The notes beneath the pieces were generated by a model, which saw only the letters and a program-made list of their open reading frames with translations, did not search any database and had not been told where the DNA came from. This document shows, in pieces, positions 16,428 through 25,448 of a stretch of 64,000 bases of DNA (positions are counted from its first letter, which is position 1; every line of letters starts with the position of its first letter). Source of the DNA: JBCBCP01 sp039817385 (GTDB taxonomy: Bacteria > Pseudomonadota > Alphaproteobacteria > Rhodobacterales > Rhodobacteraceae); contig JBCBVY010000004.1 in the NCBI GenBank assembly GCA_039817385.1, forward strand, positions 310,001 through 374,000, written 5' to 3'. The translations under genes and the position numbers were made by a program.

Positions 16428-19339
16428 GCGGCTTGCCAGCCTTGTTCGGCCAGCGCCTCGGCGCAGCGTTTGCACACATCACGCGGCACGTATTGGCCCA
16501 CCTCGGGAAGGATTTTCCACGAGCGCTGGCACTTGTTGCCTTCCGCCTTTTGGAACACCACGGCCACATTAGGCGTATCATCGAGGGTGAAGGCCCCCGC
16601 GGGCGCGTCCCCTGCGACGACCTCGATCTGGGAGGTGATGCAGACGTCCGCGAATTCTACGCTTTGCAGGATTTCGGCGGTGGCCACGTCCACGTAGACC
16701 TGCGGCGCGGCCTCAAGGCTGGAGCCGATGGTCTTCTCCCGCCGCTCGACTTCGAGCGCGCCTGTGACCACGCGGCGCACGCTGCGGATGGTAGCCCATT
16801 TGGCCGCCAAAGCGTCGTCGCGCCAGCCTTCGGGCGTCTCAGGGATGTCCTGGAGGTGGATGGAGCCTTCGCCGCCCGCGCGCTCCAGCCAGACCTCTTC
16901 CATCGTGAAGGGCAGGATCGGCGCGAGCCAGGTGTTCAGCCGTTCCAGGATCAGGTCCAGCACGTGGCGCGCGGCTTGCCGGCGCGGCGTTGTGCCGTCG
17001 CAATAAAGCGCGTCTTTGCGGATGTCGAAGTAGAAGGCCGACAGCTCCAGCGTGGCGAAGTTAAAGACGCTTTGCCACACGCCCTGGAAGTTGAAGGCGC
17101 GGTAATGGGCGCGCACTTCTGTGTCGATTTCAGACAGGCGGTGCAGCACCCAGCGTTCCAGTTCTGGCATCTCGGCCGGGTCCATTGCGGGGGTGCCCGC
17201 CACTCGGCTGCCCAGCAGGTAGCGGAACGTGTTGCGCAGGCGGCGGTAGCTGTCGGCGACGCCCTTGAGGATTTCCGGCCCGATCCGCTGGTCGGCGGTG
17301 TAGTCCGTCTGCGCGACCCAGAGGCGCAGGATGTCCGCGCCGTATTGCTTTATCACGTCCTCTGGCGGGGTGATGTTGCCGAGCGATTTGGACTGTTTGA
17401 AGCCCTTTTCGTCCAGCGTCATGCCGTGCGTGACCACGTTGCGGTAGGGCGCGCGGCCGGTGGTGCCGACGGACTGCAAGAGCGAAGAGTGGAACCAGCC
17501 CCGGTGCTGGTCGGTGCCTTCCATGTAGACGTCGGCGATGCCGTCCTCTGTCCCGTCTTCCCGGTCGCGCAGAGTGAAGGCGTGGGTGGAGCCGGAATCG
17601 AACCACACATCGAGGATGTCCGTGACCTGGTCGTACTCGTCAGGGTTCACGAGATTGCCGAGGAAGCGCTCCTTGGCACCGTCCGCGTACCATGCGTCTG
17701 CGCCCTCAAGCTCGAACGCTTCGGCGATGCGGGCGTTTACCTCCGCGTTGCGCAGCAGGAAATCGTCATCCGTGGGCAGCGCGCCCTTCTTGGTGAAACA
17801 AGTGAGCGGCACGCCCCAGGCACGCTGGCGGCTCAGCACCCAGTCGGGGCGGGATTCCATCATGGAATGAAGGCGGTTGCGGCCCGATTGGGGGGTCCAT
17901 TTGACGTTGTCGATTTCGGTCAAGGCGCGTTCGCGGATGGTTTTGCCGTGCATGTCATGACCGTCGCCCACGGGCTTGTCGATGGCAGCAAACCATTGGG
18001 GGGTGTTGCGGTAGATCACCGGCGCTTTGGAGCGCCAGGAATGCGGGTAGGAGTGGTGGATTTTGCCGCGGGCGAGCAGCCCGCCGACCTCGACCAGCTT
18101 GTCGATAACGGCCTTATTCGCGTCGCCCTCGCCGCCCTTGCGGGAGAGGATGTATTTGCCGCCGAAGAACGGCAGATCGGGGCGGAAGGAGCCGTCGTCC
18201 ATGACGTTATAGGTGATGACCTGCTCGAGCATGCCGAGGTCGCGGTAGAGCTCGTATTCCTCCATCCCGTGGGAGGGGGCGCAGTGGACAAAGCCGGTGC
18301 CCTCGGTGTCGGTCACGAAGTCGGCGGCGCGGAAGTCGCGGATGTCGTCCCATTCGCCCTGCGCGCCGTCTGCCCCGGCGAGGGGGTGGGTCAGCTTGAT
18401 CTTGGCGAGGTCGTCCTGCGTGATGTCGCAGAGGCGGCGGTACATCGTGTCGTCCAGCCGCGCGCGGCCCAGAACATCCGTAGCGAGGTTGTCCGCGAGG
18501 ATGTAGCGGTCGCCGATGCTGGCCCAGCATTCCTCGGGTCGGCCCGTCACCTCGTAGAGACCGTAGGAGATGTCGGAGCCATAGACGACCGCCTTGTTCG
18601 ACGGCATGGTCCAGGGGGTGGTGGTCCAGATGACGACCTGCGCGCTATCGAGCGTGGCATCGCCGGTGCCGGTGACCTTGAACTTCACCCAGATCGTGAA
18701 GCTGTCCTTGTCGTGGTATTCGACCTCCGCCTCGGCCAGGGCGGTCTGTTCGATGGGGGACCACATGACGGGCTTGGAGCCCTGGTAGAGCGTGCCGTTC
18801 ATCAGGAACTTCATGAATTCCTCGGCGATGACCCGCTCGGCGTGGAAATCCATCGTCAGGTAGGGCTGTGCCCAGTTGCCGGTGATACCGAGGCGCTGGA
18901 ACTCTTCCGTCTGAACGCCGACCCAATGCGCGGCAAAGTCGCGGCACTCGCCGCGGAATTCGTTGATCGGCACGTCGTCCTTGTTGCGGCCCTTCTTGCG
19001 GTACTGCTCCTCAATCTTCCACTCGATGGGCAGGCCGTGGCAGTCCCAGCCGGGGATGTAGCGTGCATCATGCCCCATCATCTGGTGCGAGCGGACGATG
19101 ATGTCCTTGATTGTCTTGTTCAGCGCGTGACCGATATGCAGGTGCCCGTTGGCGTAGGGCGGACCGTCATGAAGGGTGAAGGGCTCCCGGCCCTCCTTTT
19201 CGCGCAGGCGGTCATAGACCTTCAGGTCGGCCCAGCGCTCCAGCCAGGCAGGCTCGCGCTTGGGCAGGCCCGCGCGCATCGGGAACTCGGTCTGTGGCAG
19301 GTTCAGCGTATCTCGGTATTCGGGTCTGTCGGCGCACAT
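16424..19339 (-). CDS. ileS: isoleucyl-tRNA synthetase
   Basis: 971 residues; class I synthetase that charges tRNA-Ile and edits Val. Seen: PPYANGHLHIGH (HIGH box, about residues 59-70), CP1 editing domain with TTTPWTMPSN, WSFDSGS-type region, and the KMSKS box as KQSKS (in GFKQSKSLGN). The C-terminal zinc knuckle is incomplete: NKCQRSW...VCKRC has three cysteines, with Ser where the second ligand is usual. It is translationally coupled to the DUF3253 gene downstream. Confidence 0.97.
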   Translation of the reverse strand: MCADRPEYRDTLNLPQTEFPMRAGLPKREPAWLERWADLKVYDRLREKEGREPFTLHDGPPYANGHLHIGHALNKTIKDIIVRSHQMMGHDARYIPGWDCHGLPIEWKIEEQYRKKGRNKDDVPINEFRGECRDFAAHWVGVQTEEFQRLGITGNWAQPYLTMDFHAERVIAEEFMKFLMNGTLYQGSKPVMWSPIEQTALAEAEVEYHDKDSFTIWVKFKVTGTGDATLDSAQVVIWTTTPWTMPSNKAVVYGSDISYGLYEVTGRPEECWASIGDRYILADNLATDVLGRARLDDTMYRRLCDITQDDLAKIKLTHPLAGADGAQGEWDDIRDFRAADFVTDTEGTGFVHCAPSHGMEEYELYRDLGMLEQVITYNVMDDGSFRPDLPFFGGKYILSRKGGEGDANKAVIDKLVEVGGLLARGKIHHSYPHSWRSKAPVIYRNTPQWFAAIDKPVGDGHDMHGKTIRERALTEIDNVKWTPQSGRNRLHSMMESRPDWVLSRQRAWGVPLTCFTKKGALPTDDDFLLRNAEVNARIAEAFELEGADAWYADGAKERFLGNLVNPDEYDQVTDILDVWFDSGSTHAFTLRDREDGTEDGIADVYMEGTDQHRGWFHSSLLQSVGTTGRAPYRNVVTHGMTLDEKGFKQSKSLGNITPPEDVIKQYGADILRLWVAQTDYTADQRIGPEILKGVADSYRRLRNTFRYLLGSRVAGTPAMDPAEMPELERWVLHRLSEIDTEVRAHYRAFNFQGVWQSVFNFATLELSAFYFDIRKDALYCDGTTPRRQAARHVLDLILERLNTWLAPILPFTMEEVWLERAGGEGSIHLQDIPETPEGWRDDALAAKWATIRSVRRVVTGALEVERREKTIGSSLEAAPQVYVDVATAEILQSVEFADVCITSQIEVVAGDAPAGAFTLDDTPNVAVVFQKAEGNKCQRSWKILPEVGQYVPRDVCKRCAEALAEQGWQAA

Positions 19340-19539
19340 TTCAGGCGTCCTTTGGCATCATGTGTGATAATTTCGGAGGGCGGTGCGATGGCTCAAGCAC
19401 CTTGGCCCGGCGTCTCATGGAGGATCAGAGCGCCGGGGATATAATTCGGATAATGATCGCGAAAGGCATCATCATGCCCGCCTTATAGGCGGGGGCAGGG
19501 ACATGAAACAAGCCCCCCTTCCGTGGGCGTTTTGGCGCC

Positions 19540-19983
19540 TCAGCACGCAAGGTCGGACAGGTACGCTTCCGGCTCCGGCTGCGGCGCCATCATAAGCCTG
19601 CGCCACGCGCGCGCCTCGAAGGCGATGATGTCCAGCTCCCACACGCAGCCGATGGCGGGGCGATTTGTAGTCATGTGCCCCACCGCCGCGCGGTGGAAGT
19701 GCTGGCACAGGACGCTGCCCTGCGCCCACCAGTGGACCGCGACAGACAGGCCCGCGCTGCCCGGATGGGTGATGGCAAAGCCGAGCCCGTTGCTGTTTCC
19801 CATTGCGCGGACCCGCTCTGGCAGGTCCGCCTCAAGGATCGCTTGTGCCAGATCGGGTGTCGCCTCCGGCAGGCTGCGCCCCGGCGCGAGAATGGCGTCG
19901 TGTTTCAACGTCAAACCGGCCGCAGACAGGCGCGGCAGGGCATGACAGGCGCAGGCGTGGTCCGCCTCATAGGGGCCGATCAT
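19540..19983 (-). CDS. hypothetical protein, 147 aa
   Basis: Conserved-looking, soluble, no signal peptide. Cys/His-rich N-terminus (EADHACACHALP, about residues 6-17) and a Trp/His-rich strand region (VAVHWWAQGSVLCQHFHRA, about 82-100) are the only distinctive parts; a metal site is possible but not shown. The start overlaps the stop of the reductase-like gene by 4 bases, so the two are co-translated. Family not recognised. Confidence 0.65.
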   Translation of the reverse strand: MIGPYEADHACACHALPRLSAAGLTLKHDAILAPGRSLPEATPDLAQAILEADLPERVRAMGNSNGLGFAITHPGSAGLSVAVHWWAQGSVLCQHFHRAAVGHMTTNRPAIGCVWELDIIAFEARAWRRLMMAPQPEPEAYLSDLAC

Positions 19984-21602
19984 GCAAAAGCGCTGTCATT
20001 GATATGCGCCCAAACCGCTGACATCACGACGGAGCCCTCGCCAACCGAACTCGCCACCCGCTTCACCGACCCCGCGCGCACGTCGCCGACGGCAAAAAGA
20101 CCTTTGCAGGACGTCTCGAACGTGGAGCGCCCGCCGGCCTCCGCCCCGGTTTTGACAAAGCCGCGCGCGTCCAGCTCTGCCAGCCCGCTGAGCCACGCGG
20201 TGTTGGGCGCGGCGCCTACCATGATGAACAGCGCGCCCGTGGGCAGCCGCCAGTCCATGCCCGACTGCTTGTCGCGGATCGTCACCGCCTCAAGGTGCGC
20301 ATCCCCATGCAGCGCTGTGACCTCCGTGCGGGTGTGCAGCGTGATGCGCGGATCACGCTCCAGGCGGCTGGAGAGGTAATCCGACATCGACGCCGCCACC
20401 CCGTCCCCGCGGATCAGCACATGCACGTGGCGGGCATAGCGGCTGAGGAACATCGCCGCCTGCCCCGCCGAATTGCCGCCCCCCACAACGACCACGTCCG
20501 TGTTCTTGCACCAGCGCGCCTCCACATCCGTGGCGGCATAGTAAACGCCCGCGCCCTCCAGCGCCTCCAGCCGGTCGAGCGGCAAGCGGCGGTACTGCAC
20601 ACCGGTGGCCACGATCAGCGCGCGGGCGGAAACGGTCTCGCCGCTGTCGATCTCGACATGAAACAGCTTTTCCGAACATTGCCTCAGCGCCTGCGCGCGC
20701 ACCGGCACGGCAAAGCGGGTGCCGAACTTGATCGCCTGCACCTCGCCGCGTCCCACCAGATCGCCGCCCGAAATGCCGGTGGGAAAGCCCATGTAATTCT
20801 CAATCCGGCTGGAGGTGCCCGCCTGCCCGCCGATCGCCATGTCTTCCAGCACCACGGCGCAAAGCCCTTCGGCCCCCGCATAGACGCCTGCCGCCACGCC
20901 CGCAGGCCCGCCTCCCACGATGGCCACGTCAAACACCTCTTCCTTGCGCAGCGCGACGGCAAGGCCCAGCGCTTCGGCCACCGCGCGCGGGGTGGGCGGG
21001 TCGATCACCTGGTGCTTGCCGACGATCACCGCGGGCCGCGCCGTGTCGATCTGGCAGGTGGCGGCGATGTCGGCGCCTTCGGCGTCGTCCAGCGTGCGGA
21101 ACGGGATGCGGTTGCGCGCGGCAAAGGAAGCGATGCGGCGGATGTCCCGGTTGGTGTCGAGGCCGATCAGCGTCAGCCCGGCCTGATTGCTTTCAAGGAT
21201 CCGGCGGCGCCGGGCGGCAAAGACCGACAGGATGATGTCCGACATCTCCGGCGTGTCCGCCATCAGCTGCAACATCGCCGCGCGCGGAACGGTGAGCAGC
21301 CGCGAGGTGCAGGTCGCCCTGGAGGAGATGAACGAGGCCGCCCCGGTCATAAAGCTCAACTCGCCAAAGAACTGCCCGGGGCCGAGGGTCGCGTTGCCAT
21401 AGCGCGCGCCGGTGGCCGGATCGACCGCCTCCAGCTCACCCTCCTGCAGGTACAGGAAAACCTCCTGCGGCTTGCCCGCCTCCTGCACCAGATCGCCCGC
21501 CGAGGCGGTCATCTCGGTCCCAACCCGGCGCATCAGGCGCACATGGTCTTCGGTCAGTGGGGTCCGGACCATCGTGGCGAGGTCGGCGGCAAACGTATCC
21601 AT
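19980..21602 (-). CDS. cyclic-nucleotide-domain / thioredoxin-reductase-like fusion
   Basis: 540 residues in three parts. Residues about 15-135 form a cNMP-binding domain with a phosphate-binding-cassette-like FGELSFMTGAASFISSRA (79-96). Residues about 140-215 look like a thioredoxin fold without cysteines. Residues about 224-540 are an FAD/NAD(P)H reductase: GGGPAG at 230-235, GQAGTSSRIENY at 259-270, NAD(P) motif GGGNSAG at 374-380, and a C-terminal FAD motif AVGDVR. The CxxC of thioredoxin reductase is absent (YYAATD at 354-359). It probably oxidises NAD(P)H under cyclic-nucleotide or related control; the electron acceptor is unknown. Start at MDTFAADL. Confidence 0.85.
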   Translation of the reverse strand: MDTFAADLATMVRTPLTEDHVRLMRRVGTEMTASAGDLVQEAGKPQEVFLYLQEGELEAVDPATGARYGNATLGPGQFFGELSFMTGAASFISSRATCTSRLLTVPRAAMLQLMADTPEMSDIILSVFAARRRRILESNQAGLTLIGLDTNRDIRRIASFAARNRIPFRTLDDAEGADIAATCQIDTARPAVIVGKHQVIDPPTPRAVAEALGLAVALRKEEVFDVAIVGGGPAGVAAGVYAGAEGLCAVVLEDMAIGGQAGTSSRIENYMGFPTGISGGDLVGRGEVQAIKFGTRFAVPVRAQALRQCSEKLFHVEIDSGETVSARALIVATGVQYRRLPLDRLEALEGAGVYYAATDVEARWCKNTDVVVVGGGNSAGQAAMFLSRYARHVHVLIRGDGVAASMSDYLSSRLERDPRITLHTRTEVTALHGDAHLEAVTIRDKQSGMDWRLPTGALFIMVGAAPNTAWLSGLAELDARGFVKTGAEAGGRSTFETSCKGLFAVGDVRAGSVKRVASSVGEGSVVMSAVWAHINDSAFA

Positions 21603-21698
21603 GCGGTGCACTCCTTGCGGCGGTGCAGCGAAGGTAGTGCGCTGCGGCGATGTTGCCCAGGGCGACTGACGCTGAAGCAAACGTGCCCTTAGCCCCGG

Positions 21699-22688
21699 TC
21701 AGGATGATCCCGGCATCAGACCCGCCAGCGCGCCGCGCACCAAGGTGCGGGCCTTGGGCCGCCCGCCGGGGGCAAAGGGCAGCGGGCGGCAAACCTCCAT
21801 CGCAGCCACGCCCACGCGGGCGGTCAGCGCACCATTCACCAGCCCCTCGCCAAACCGGCGCGACAGCTTGCCCAGCAGTGAAGAGCCAAGGAACGGCTCC
21901 AGCAGATCGTCGCCAACCGCAACCGCGCCCGTGGCCACAAGATGCGACAGAACGGCACGCGTCAGGCGCCAGCCGCCCAGCCAGCCGGACACGCCCCCGT
22001 AAATCTCCGCGATACGCCGGATCATACGCAGGTTCGCCGTCAACGCCGCAACCACATCCGCCAGCGCAAGCGGGACCAACGCGGTGACGGTCGCGACCTG
22101 GCGGGCGGCGGCCTGCACCTCTTCGGCGGCCCGAGCATCCAGCGGGGCCAAAATCTCCCCGTCCGCCAGATCAAGCAGCGCCGCCGCATCCACTTGCCCC
22201 CCGCGCAACTCGGCAAAGCGCTCGCGCGCCCAGCGCGTCTCGTCCCTGTTTGCGTAAAGGCCCACAAGCCGATCCGCGACGCGGCGGGCTGCGGCCATGT
22301 CTTCAGCTTCCCGCGCCTGCCCCGCCGCGTGCCGCAGCGCGTCCAGGCGGCCGAGGCGCATCAAGGCGGCCAGCTCGCGCAGCGCCAGCGCAAGGCCCAA
22401 CGCGATGAGCACAGCGAAGAGCGCGGTCAGCGCCCAGCCCAGCACCGGCGACCGGGCGATCAAAGCTGCCGCAAAATCATAGGCCGCGATGGACACGATC
22501 GCACCAAGCAGGGCCACCAGCACCGCCCAAAACGCCCGCGCCAGCGTGGACGGGCGCCGCGCGGCGAGCTTTGCCGCAAGCTGCATCGCGGCGCCGTCGG
22601 GCAGCGGCGCGCTGTCCGGCACCGGGGGCGCATCCGCGGGTGATGGCGGCGGGGTATCAAGATCGATCAGCACGGGTCCCTTGGCCAT
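21699..22688 (-). CDS. ycjF: YcjF-like membrane protein (TIGR01620/DUF697)
   Basis: 329 residues. Pro/Asp-rich cytoplasmic start, two transmembrane helices (about 52-72 and 80-103), a charged helical middle (RLGRLDALRHAAGQAREAEDMAAARRVADRL) and a C-terminal DUF697-type hydrophobic region (about 195-300). YcjF partners the GTPase-like YcjX in stress-linked ycjX-ycjF operons; here the two are separated only by a GNAT gene, with no spacing. Function is not established. Confidence 0.8.
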   Translation of the reverse strand: MAKGPVLIDLDTPPPSPADAPPVPDSAPLPDGAAMQLAAKLAARRPSTLARAFWAVLVALLGAIVSIAAYDFAAALIARSPVLGWALTALFAVLIALGLALALRELAALMRLGRLDALRHAAGQAREAEDMAAARRVADRLVGLYANRDETRWARERFAELRGGQVDAAALLDLADGEILAPLDARAAEEVQAAARQVATVTALVPLALADVVAALTANLRMIRRIAEIYGGVSGWLGGWRLTRAVLSHLVATGAVAVGDDLLEPFLGSSLLGKLSRRFGEGLVNGALTARVGVAAMEVCRPLPFAPGGRPKARTLVRGALAGLMPGSS

Positions 22689-23117
22689 TCAGGCGCTCCT
22701 TTCCCAGACATAGCGGATATCGGGCAGACCCTCGTCATTGCCTTGGCCATCGGTGCGCTCCGCCTCGATAAACCCATTGCGTTCATAAAACCGCTGCGCG
22801 CGCGTGTTGGCCTGAAAGGTCCACAGCTCCAGCCGCGCCTCCGCCTGCGCCGCGGCGAGAAGCGCAGCGCCGAGCCCCCGCCCCCGCGCGCCGGGTGCCA
22901 CGTAAAGCGCGTGGATCGTGGCCCCGTCACGCGCGATAAACCCCTGCGGGCGCGCGCCCGCGACCGTGACCCAGCCCCGGTCGATCATCTGGCCGCAATG
23001 GGCGATGTCCTCCGCCCCGCTGTGCAGGCGCGGCAGCCAGTCACTTTCCTGCCCAAACGCCGTCAGGATCGCCCCGCAGGCCAGCGCATCTTCGGGGCGG
23101 GCCGCGCGCAGGATCAC
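22689..23117 (-). CDS. GNAT family N-acetyltransferase
   Basis: 142 residues, one GNAT domain. The acetyl-CoA pyrophosphate-binding motif is YVAPGARGRGLGAALLAAA (about residues 72-90, R/Q-x-x-G-x-G/A form), and the C-terminal NTRAQRFYERNGF is the usual motif B. It sits between ycjX and ycjF: its start overlaps the ycjX stop by 4 bases and its stop abuts the ycjF start. Substrate unknown. Confidence 0.85.
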   Translation of the reverse strand: MILRAARPEDALACGAILTAFGQESDWLPRLHSGAEDIAHCGQMIDRGWVTVAGARPQGFIARDGATIHALYVAPGARGRGLGAALLAAAQAEARLELWTFQANTRAQRFYERNGFIEAERTDGQGNDEGLPDIRYVWERSA

Positions 23118-24526
23118 AGCTTGTCCCCCAAAAGGAACTGCGCCGCGTGGTCCAGCCGCAGATGCGGCGGACCCATGCCGGGGCGCAGCGTCAGCGGCGC
23201 GGGGGCAAAGCGCATGGCCTCATAGTCGCCTTCCGGCCAGCGCGTCGCCCCATCCCGCGCCGGACCCAGCAGGTGGCCGGGGTCTTCCGGCAACTGGCCG
23301 GGATGGAAGGCGGCTGTCTTGCCGCTTTCCAGAAGCTGCCCCTGCACCACGCCAAGCGGGCTGCCGTTGTGGTCCACCTCTGCCTCGGTGGTCGCGCGCA
23401 GGGCCGCGAGGGCCAGCGCCTGCGTCTCGGCGCCGGCAAACTGAGCGGTATCCCGCGCCTCTCGCGTCAGCGCCTGCATCAGCGCGGCCAGCGCGCCATG
23501 TTGCGACGAATGCAGGTGATCGGCCTTGGTCGCGGCAAAGAGGATGCGCTCGACCCGGCGACCCAGAAAAAGCTGCGACAGGAAGGCGTTGCGGCCCGGG
23601 CGGAAGGCCGACAGGATCTCGGCCATCGCGCCGCGCAAATCCTCCAGCGCGGCGGGGCCTGCGCCAATCGCGCCAAGCGCGTCGACCAGCACGATCTGGC
23701 GGTCGATCCTACTGAAATGATTGCGGAAGAAGGGTTTCACGACCTGGGCCTTATAGGCCTCGAACCGTCGCGCGAACTCGCGGGCAAGGCTCCGCCGCGG
23801 CGCCTCCGATGGCGGCAGGGGCGCAAAGGTCAGCACGGGCGAGCCTGCAAGGTCCCCCGGCAGCAGGAACCGCCCGGGCGTGCAGTCATAATACCCCGCC
23901 GCCCGCGCGGCGGTCAGGTAGGCGGTGAAAGCTTCGGCAAGCTTTTGCGCCTGCGGCTCAGCCAGCTTTTGCGCCGGGTCAACCTCTGCCAGTGCGGCGC
24001 GGAAGGGCGCGGCCTCTTCGCGGGCCGCAATGCGGTCCATCACCGCGGCAGACCACGCGTCAAAATCCGTATCCAGAAGCGCAAGGTCGAGCAGCCATTC
24101 GCCGGGATAGTCCACGATGTCGATATGCACCGTGCGCGGCCCCTGCACCCCGGCCAAAAGGCCCGTGGGCCGCACCCGAAGCGACAAGCGCAGCTCGGAT
24201 ATCTGCCGGGTGGAGCTTGGCCATCTGGGCGGCTGCGCGGTCAGCGCGCCGATATGGCGTTCGTAGTCAAACCGCGGCACCAGGTCGTTCGGCTGGGGCT
24301 GCAGGAACGCGGCTTCGATCCGGCCTTCGGACTGCGCCAAAAGGTGCGGCATCCGCCCCCGGTCCAGCAGGTTGGCCACCAGCGACGTGATGAACACCGT
24401 CTTGCCAGCTCGCGCCAGCCCCGTCACGCCAAGGCGGATCACCGGGGCCGAGACCATGTCGTTCACCGTATCTTGCACGGCCCAGGCGCTGCGCAGCACC
24501 CCGTCTGCGATGGTGGAAATGACCAA
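23114..24526 (-). CDS. ycjX: YcjX-like P-loop NTPase (DUF463)
   Basis: 470 residues. P-loop GLARAGKTVF at about 36-45, DIVDYPGEWLLDLALL (switch-like D-x-x-G region, about 137-152), then DALGAIGAGP and FAATKADHLH, the last resembling the guanine-specificity TKxD motif. These fit the YcjX/DUF463 family, seen as stress-induced GTP-binding proteins. First gene of ycjX-GNAT-ycjF; truA is divergent 92 bases away. Confidence 0.85.
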   Translation of the reverse strand: MVISTIADGVLRSAWAVQDTVNDMVSAPVIRLGVTGLARAGKTVFITSLVANLLDRGRMPHLLAQSEGRIEAAFLQPQPNDLVPRFDYERHIGALTAQPPRWPSSTRQISELRLSLRVRPTGLLAGVQGPRTVHIDIVDYPGEWLLDLALLDTDFDAWSAAVMDRIAAREEAAPFRAALAEVDPAQKLAEPQAQKLAEAFTAYLTAARAAGYYDCTPGRFLLPGDLAGSPVLTFAPLPPSEAPRRSLAREFARRFEAYKAQVVKPFFRNHFSRIDRQIVLVDALGAIGAGPAALEDLRGAMAEILSAFRPGRNAFLSQLFLGRRVERILFAATKADHLHSSQHGALAALMQALTREARDTAQFAGAETQALALAALRATTEAEVDHNGSPLGVVQGQLLESGKTAAFHPGQLPEDPGHLLGPARDGATRWPEGDYEAMRFAPAPLTLRPGMGPPHLRLDHAAQFLLGDKL

Positions 24527-24618
24527 ACCAGAAAACTTTCTTCACGTCGCGTACCCGCAACATATGGGGCCGCGGCGGGGCTTGCCAGTGCGGCGGGCCG
24601 CAGTTAGGCGGGGAAATC

Positions 24619-25395
24619 ATGCCGCGCTTTGCCCTGAAAATCGAATATCACGGTGCCCCTTTCGCAGGATGGCAGCGCCAGAAGGACCAGCCTTCGGTCC
24701 AGGGCGCGGTGGAGGCGGCGCTCGCGCGGCTGGAACCGGGACCGCATACCATCGCCGCCGCCGGGCGGACAGACGCCGGGGTGCACGCGCTGGCGCAGGT
24801 CGCCCATTGCGATCTGGCAAAGGATTGGGACCCGTTCCGCCTGTCTGAGGCGCTGAACCATCACCTCAAGCCGCATCCGGTTGCGATTGTGGATTGCGCG
24901 GCGGTGGCGGGCGACTGGCACGCGCGGTTTTCGGCAGTGGAGCGGCGGTATCTGTTTCGCCTTCTGATGCGCCGGGCGCCTGCGACGCACCTCGCAGGGC
25001 TGGTCTGGCGGGTGAACCGGCGCCTTGATGTGGAGGCGATGCAGCGCGGGGCGGAGATGCTGCTGGGCCAGCATGATTTCACCACCTTCCGCTCTTCCAT
25101 CTGTCAGGCCGACAGCCCGTTCAAGACGCTGGACGCGCTGGATGTGGTACGGGTGGAGACCGCTTGGGGGCCCGAGGTACAGTTCGCGGTTCGTGCGCGG
25201 TCCTTCCTGCACAATCAGGTCCGATCCTTTGTCGGCACGCTGGAGCGGGTTGGCGCGGGGGCCTGGACGCCTGAAGATGTCCGCGCGGCGCTGGAAGCGC
25301 GGGATCGGGCGGCCTGCGGGCCGGTGTGCCCGCCGCAGGGGCTGTATATGGCGGGTGTGCGCTATCCGGTCGATCCATTTGCTTGTTGCGACTGA
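24619..25395 (+). CDS. truA: tRNA pseudouridine(38-40) synthase
   Basis: 258 residues, the usual TruA length. The catalytic aspartate D52 lies in AAGRTDAGVHA, preceded by the N-terminal FALKIEYHGAPFAGWQ and followed by RYLFRLLMRR and SFLHNQVRSFVGTL, all family motifs. Modifies the anticodon arm of several tRNAs in the cytoplasm. An AGGCGGGG purine run lies ahead of the ATG. Followed by a repeat/terminator-like element at 25399-25447. Confidence 0.96.
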   Translation: MPRFALKIEYHGAPFAGWQRQKDQPSVQGAVEAALARLEPGPHTIAAAGRTDAGVHALAQVAHCDLAKDWDPFRLSEALNHHLKPHPVAIVDCAAVAGDWHARFSAVERRYLFRLLMRRAPATHLAGLVWRVNRRLDVEAMQRGAEMLLGQHDFTTFRSSICQADSPFKTLDALDVVRVETAWGPEVQFAVRARSFLHNQVRSFVGTLERVGAGAWTPEDVRAALEARDRAACGPVCPPQGLYMAGVRYPVDPFACCD

Positions 25396-25398
25396 AAT

Positions 25399-25447
25399 GG
25401 GGGGCCAGCCCCCAAAACCCCCCGGCATATTTTTAGCTAAAAGAAGG
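25399..25447. repeat. GC-palindrome plus ATATTTTT element after truA
   Basis: GGGGGG (25399-25404) can pair with CCCCCC (25418-25423), or locally GGGGGCC with AGCCCCC; this is followed by GGCATATTTTTAGCTAAAAGAAGG. The block GGGGGCCAGCCC also begins the 83-bp element at 9081. It lies at the convergent ends of truA and the minus-strand operon, so it may act as terminator. Confidence 0.6.
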
Positions 25448-25448
25448 G

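Noticed and set aside
16433..19444. A 1003-codon open frame on the + strand opposite ileS
   Set aside because: It is an antisense shadow of ileS: high-GC coding DNA often leaves long open frames opposite. Composition is Arg/Ala/Val/Gly-rich without any domain.
19341..19539. Short + strand peptides in the ileS upstream region
   Set aside because: Two tiny frames of about 11-19 codons begin here, but neither has a convincing ribosome-binding site; no T-box is expected in this group.
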